Assembly (NCBI GenBank): GCA_947303825.1
Contig: CAMYZK010000182.1
Location: 1 to 5,680 of the forward strand
Origin: an uncultured Prevotella sp.
GTDB lineage: Bacteria > Bacteroidota > Bacteroidia > Bacteroidales > Bacteroidaceae
Direction: 5' to 3'
Length of the DNA: 5,680 nt
Part shown: in pieces, positions 5,626-5,680 of the stretch
How the letters are laid out: every line of letters begins with the position of its first letter
Numbering within the stretch: position 1 is the first letter of the stretch
The notes under the pieces: generated by a model
Databases searched by the model: none
Told to the model about the DNA's origin: nothing
Seen by the model: the letters and a program-made list of their open reading frames with translations, nothing else
Program-made: the position numbers and the translations under genes

Positions 5626-5680
5626 AACTCTTAACTCTTAACTCTCAACTCTTAACTCTTAACTCTTAACTCTTAACTCT
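5626..5680. repeat. Tandem heptanucleotide array, running off the window
   Basis: Seven full copies of AACTCTT plus six bases run from 5626 to the window edge, with one T-to-C change in the third unit. On the minus strand this reads as an AAGAGTT array. It continues beyond the edge for an unknown distance. A 7-bp unit points to slippage-prone repeat growth in a non-coding gap. Confidence 0.9.

Noticed and set aside
4439..5641. 400-codon open frame on the plus strand
   Set aside because: It lies antisense to rfbC and the 5' end of ugd, both unmistakable conserved enzymes. Its translation is rich in His, Cys and Leu without domains and runs into the repeat cluster.
4849..5680. Possible CRISPR array from the repeated units
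   Set aside because: Units are 7 or 20 bp in direct tandem without unique spacers, and no cas gene is present.

Overview
The window reads as chromosomal DNA of a Prevotella-like member of the Bacteroidales. The evidence is a secreted fibronectin-III/choice-of-anchor J protein with the short C-terminal signature typical of that group, small secreted and lipoprotein genes of Bacteroidales type, and a promoter matching the Bacteroidetes consensus (TAnnTTTG with an upstream TTG) instead of an E. coli-type one. Start codons are not preceded by strong Shine-Dalgarno sites, which is also normal for the phylum. The exact genus is an inference.

Layout: bases 1-1752 (+) hold the 3' part of a large secreted, repeat-built surface protein whose start lies left of the window. 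Its stop codon is the first triplet of a 27-bp tandem duplication (1750-1803), followed by a terminator (1836-1882). All remaining genes are on the minus strand and converge on this point. Reading leftward from the right edge: a tandem heptamer repeat (5626-5680), a GC-rich cluster of hairpins and short repeats (5493-5625), rfbC (5440-4895), a second patch of the heptamer family (4864-4898), ugd (4831-3515), an intercistronic hairpin (3481-3513), a lipoprotein gene of probable DUF4738 type (3442-2561), and a terminator (2465-2499). That terminator touches the promoter (2433-2463) of the last gene, a small methionine-rich exported protein (2279-1920) with a leader of about 150 nt.

rfbC and ugd each make a sugar-nucleotide intermediate: dTDP-4-dehydro-L-rhamnose on the way to dTDP-rhamnose, and UDP-glucuronate. 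They are probably the trailing end of a surface-polysaccharide locus that continues beyond the right edge. The lipoprotein gene follows ugd by 72 nt with no terminator between them, so it may be co-transcribed; no functional link to sugar metabolism can be read from its sequence. The small exported protein is a separate transcription unit.

I found no convincing new multi-gene system, mobile element, CRISPR array, tRNA or rRNA. The unusual content is in the non-coding and repeat layer. It includes three adjacent hairpins translated in frame within a lipoprotein signal peptide, a heptamer repeat family on both sides of rfbC, and repeats or hairpins that begin at or next to stop codons. The surface protein also has one domain nested inside another.
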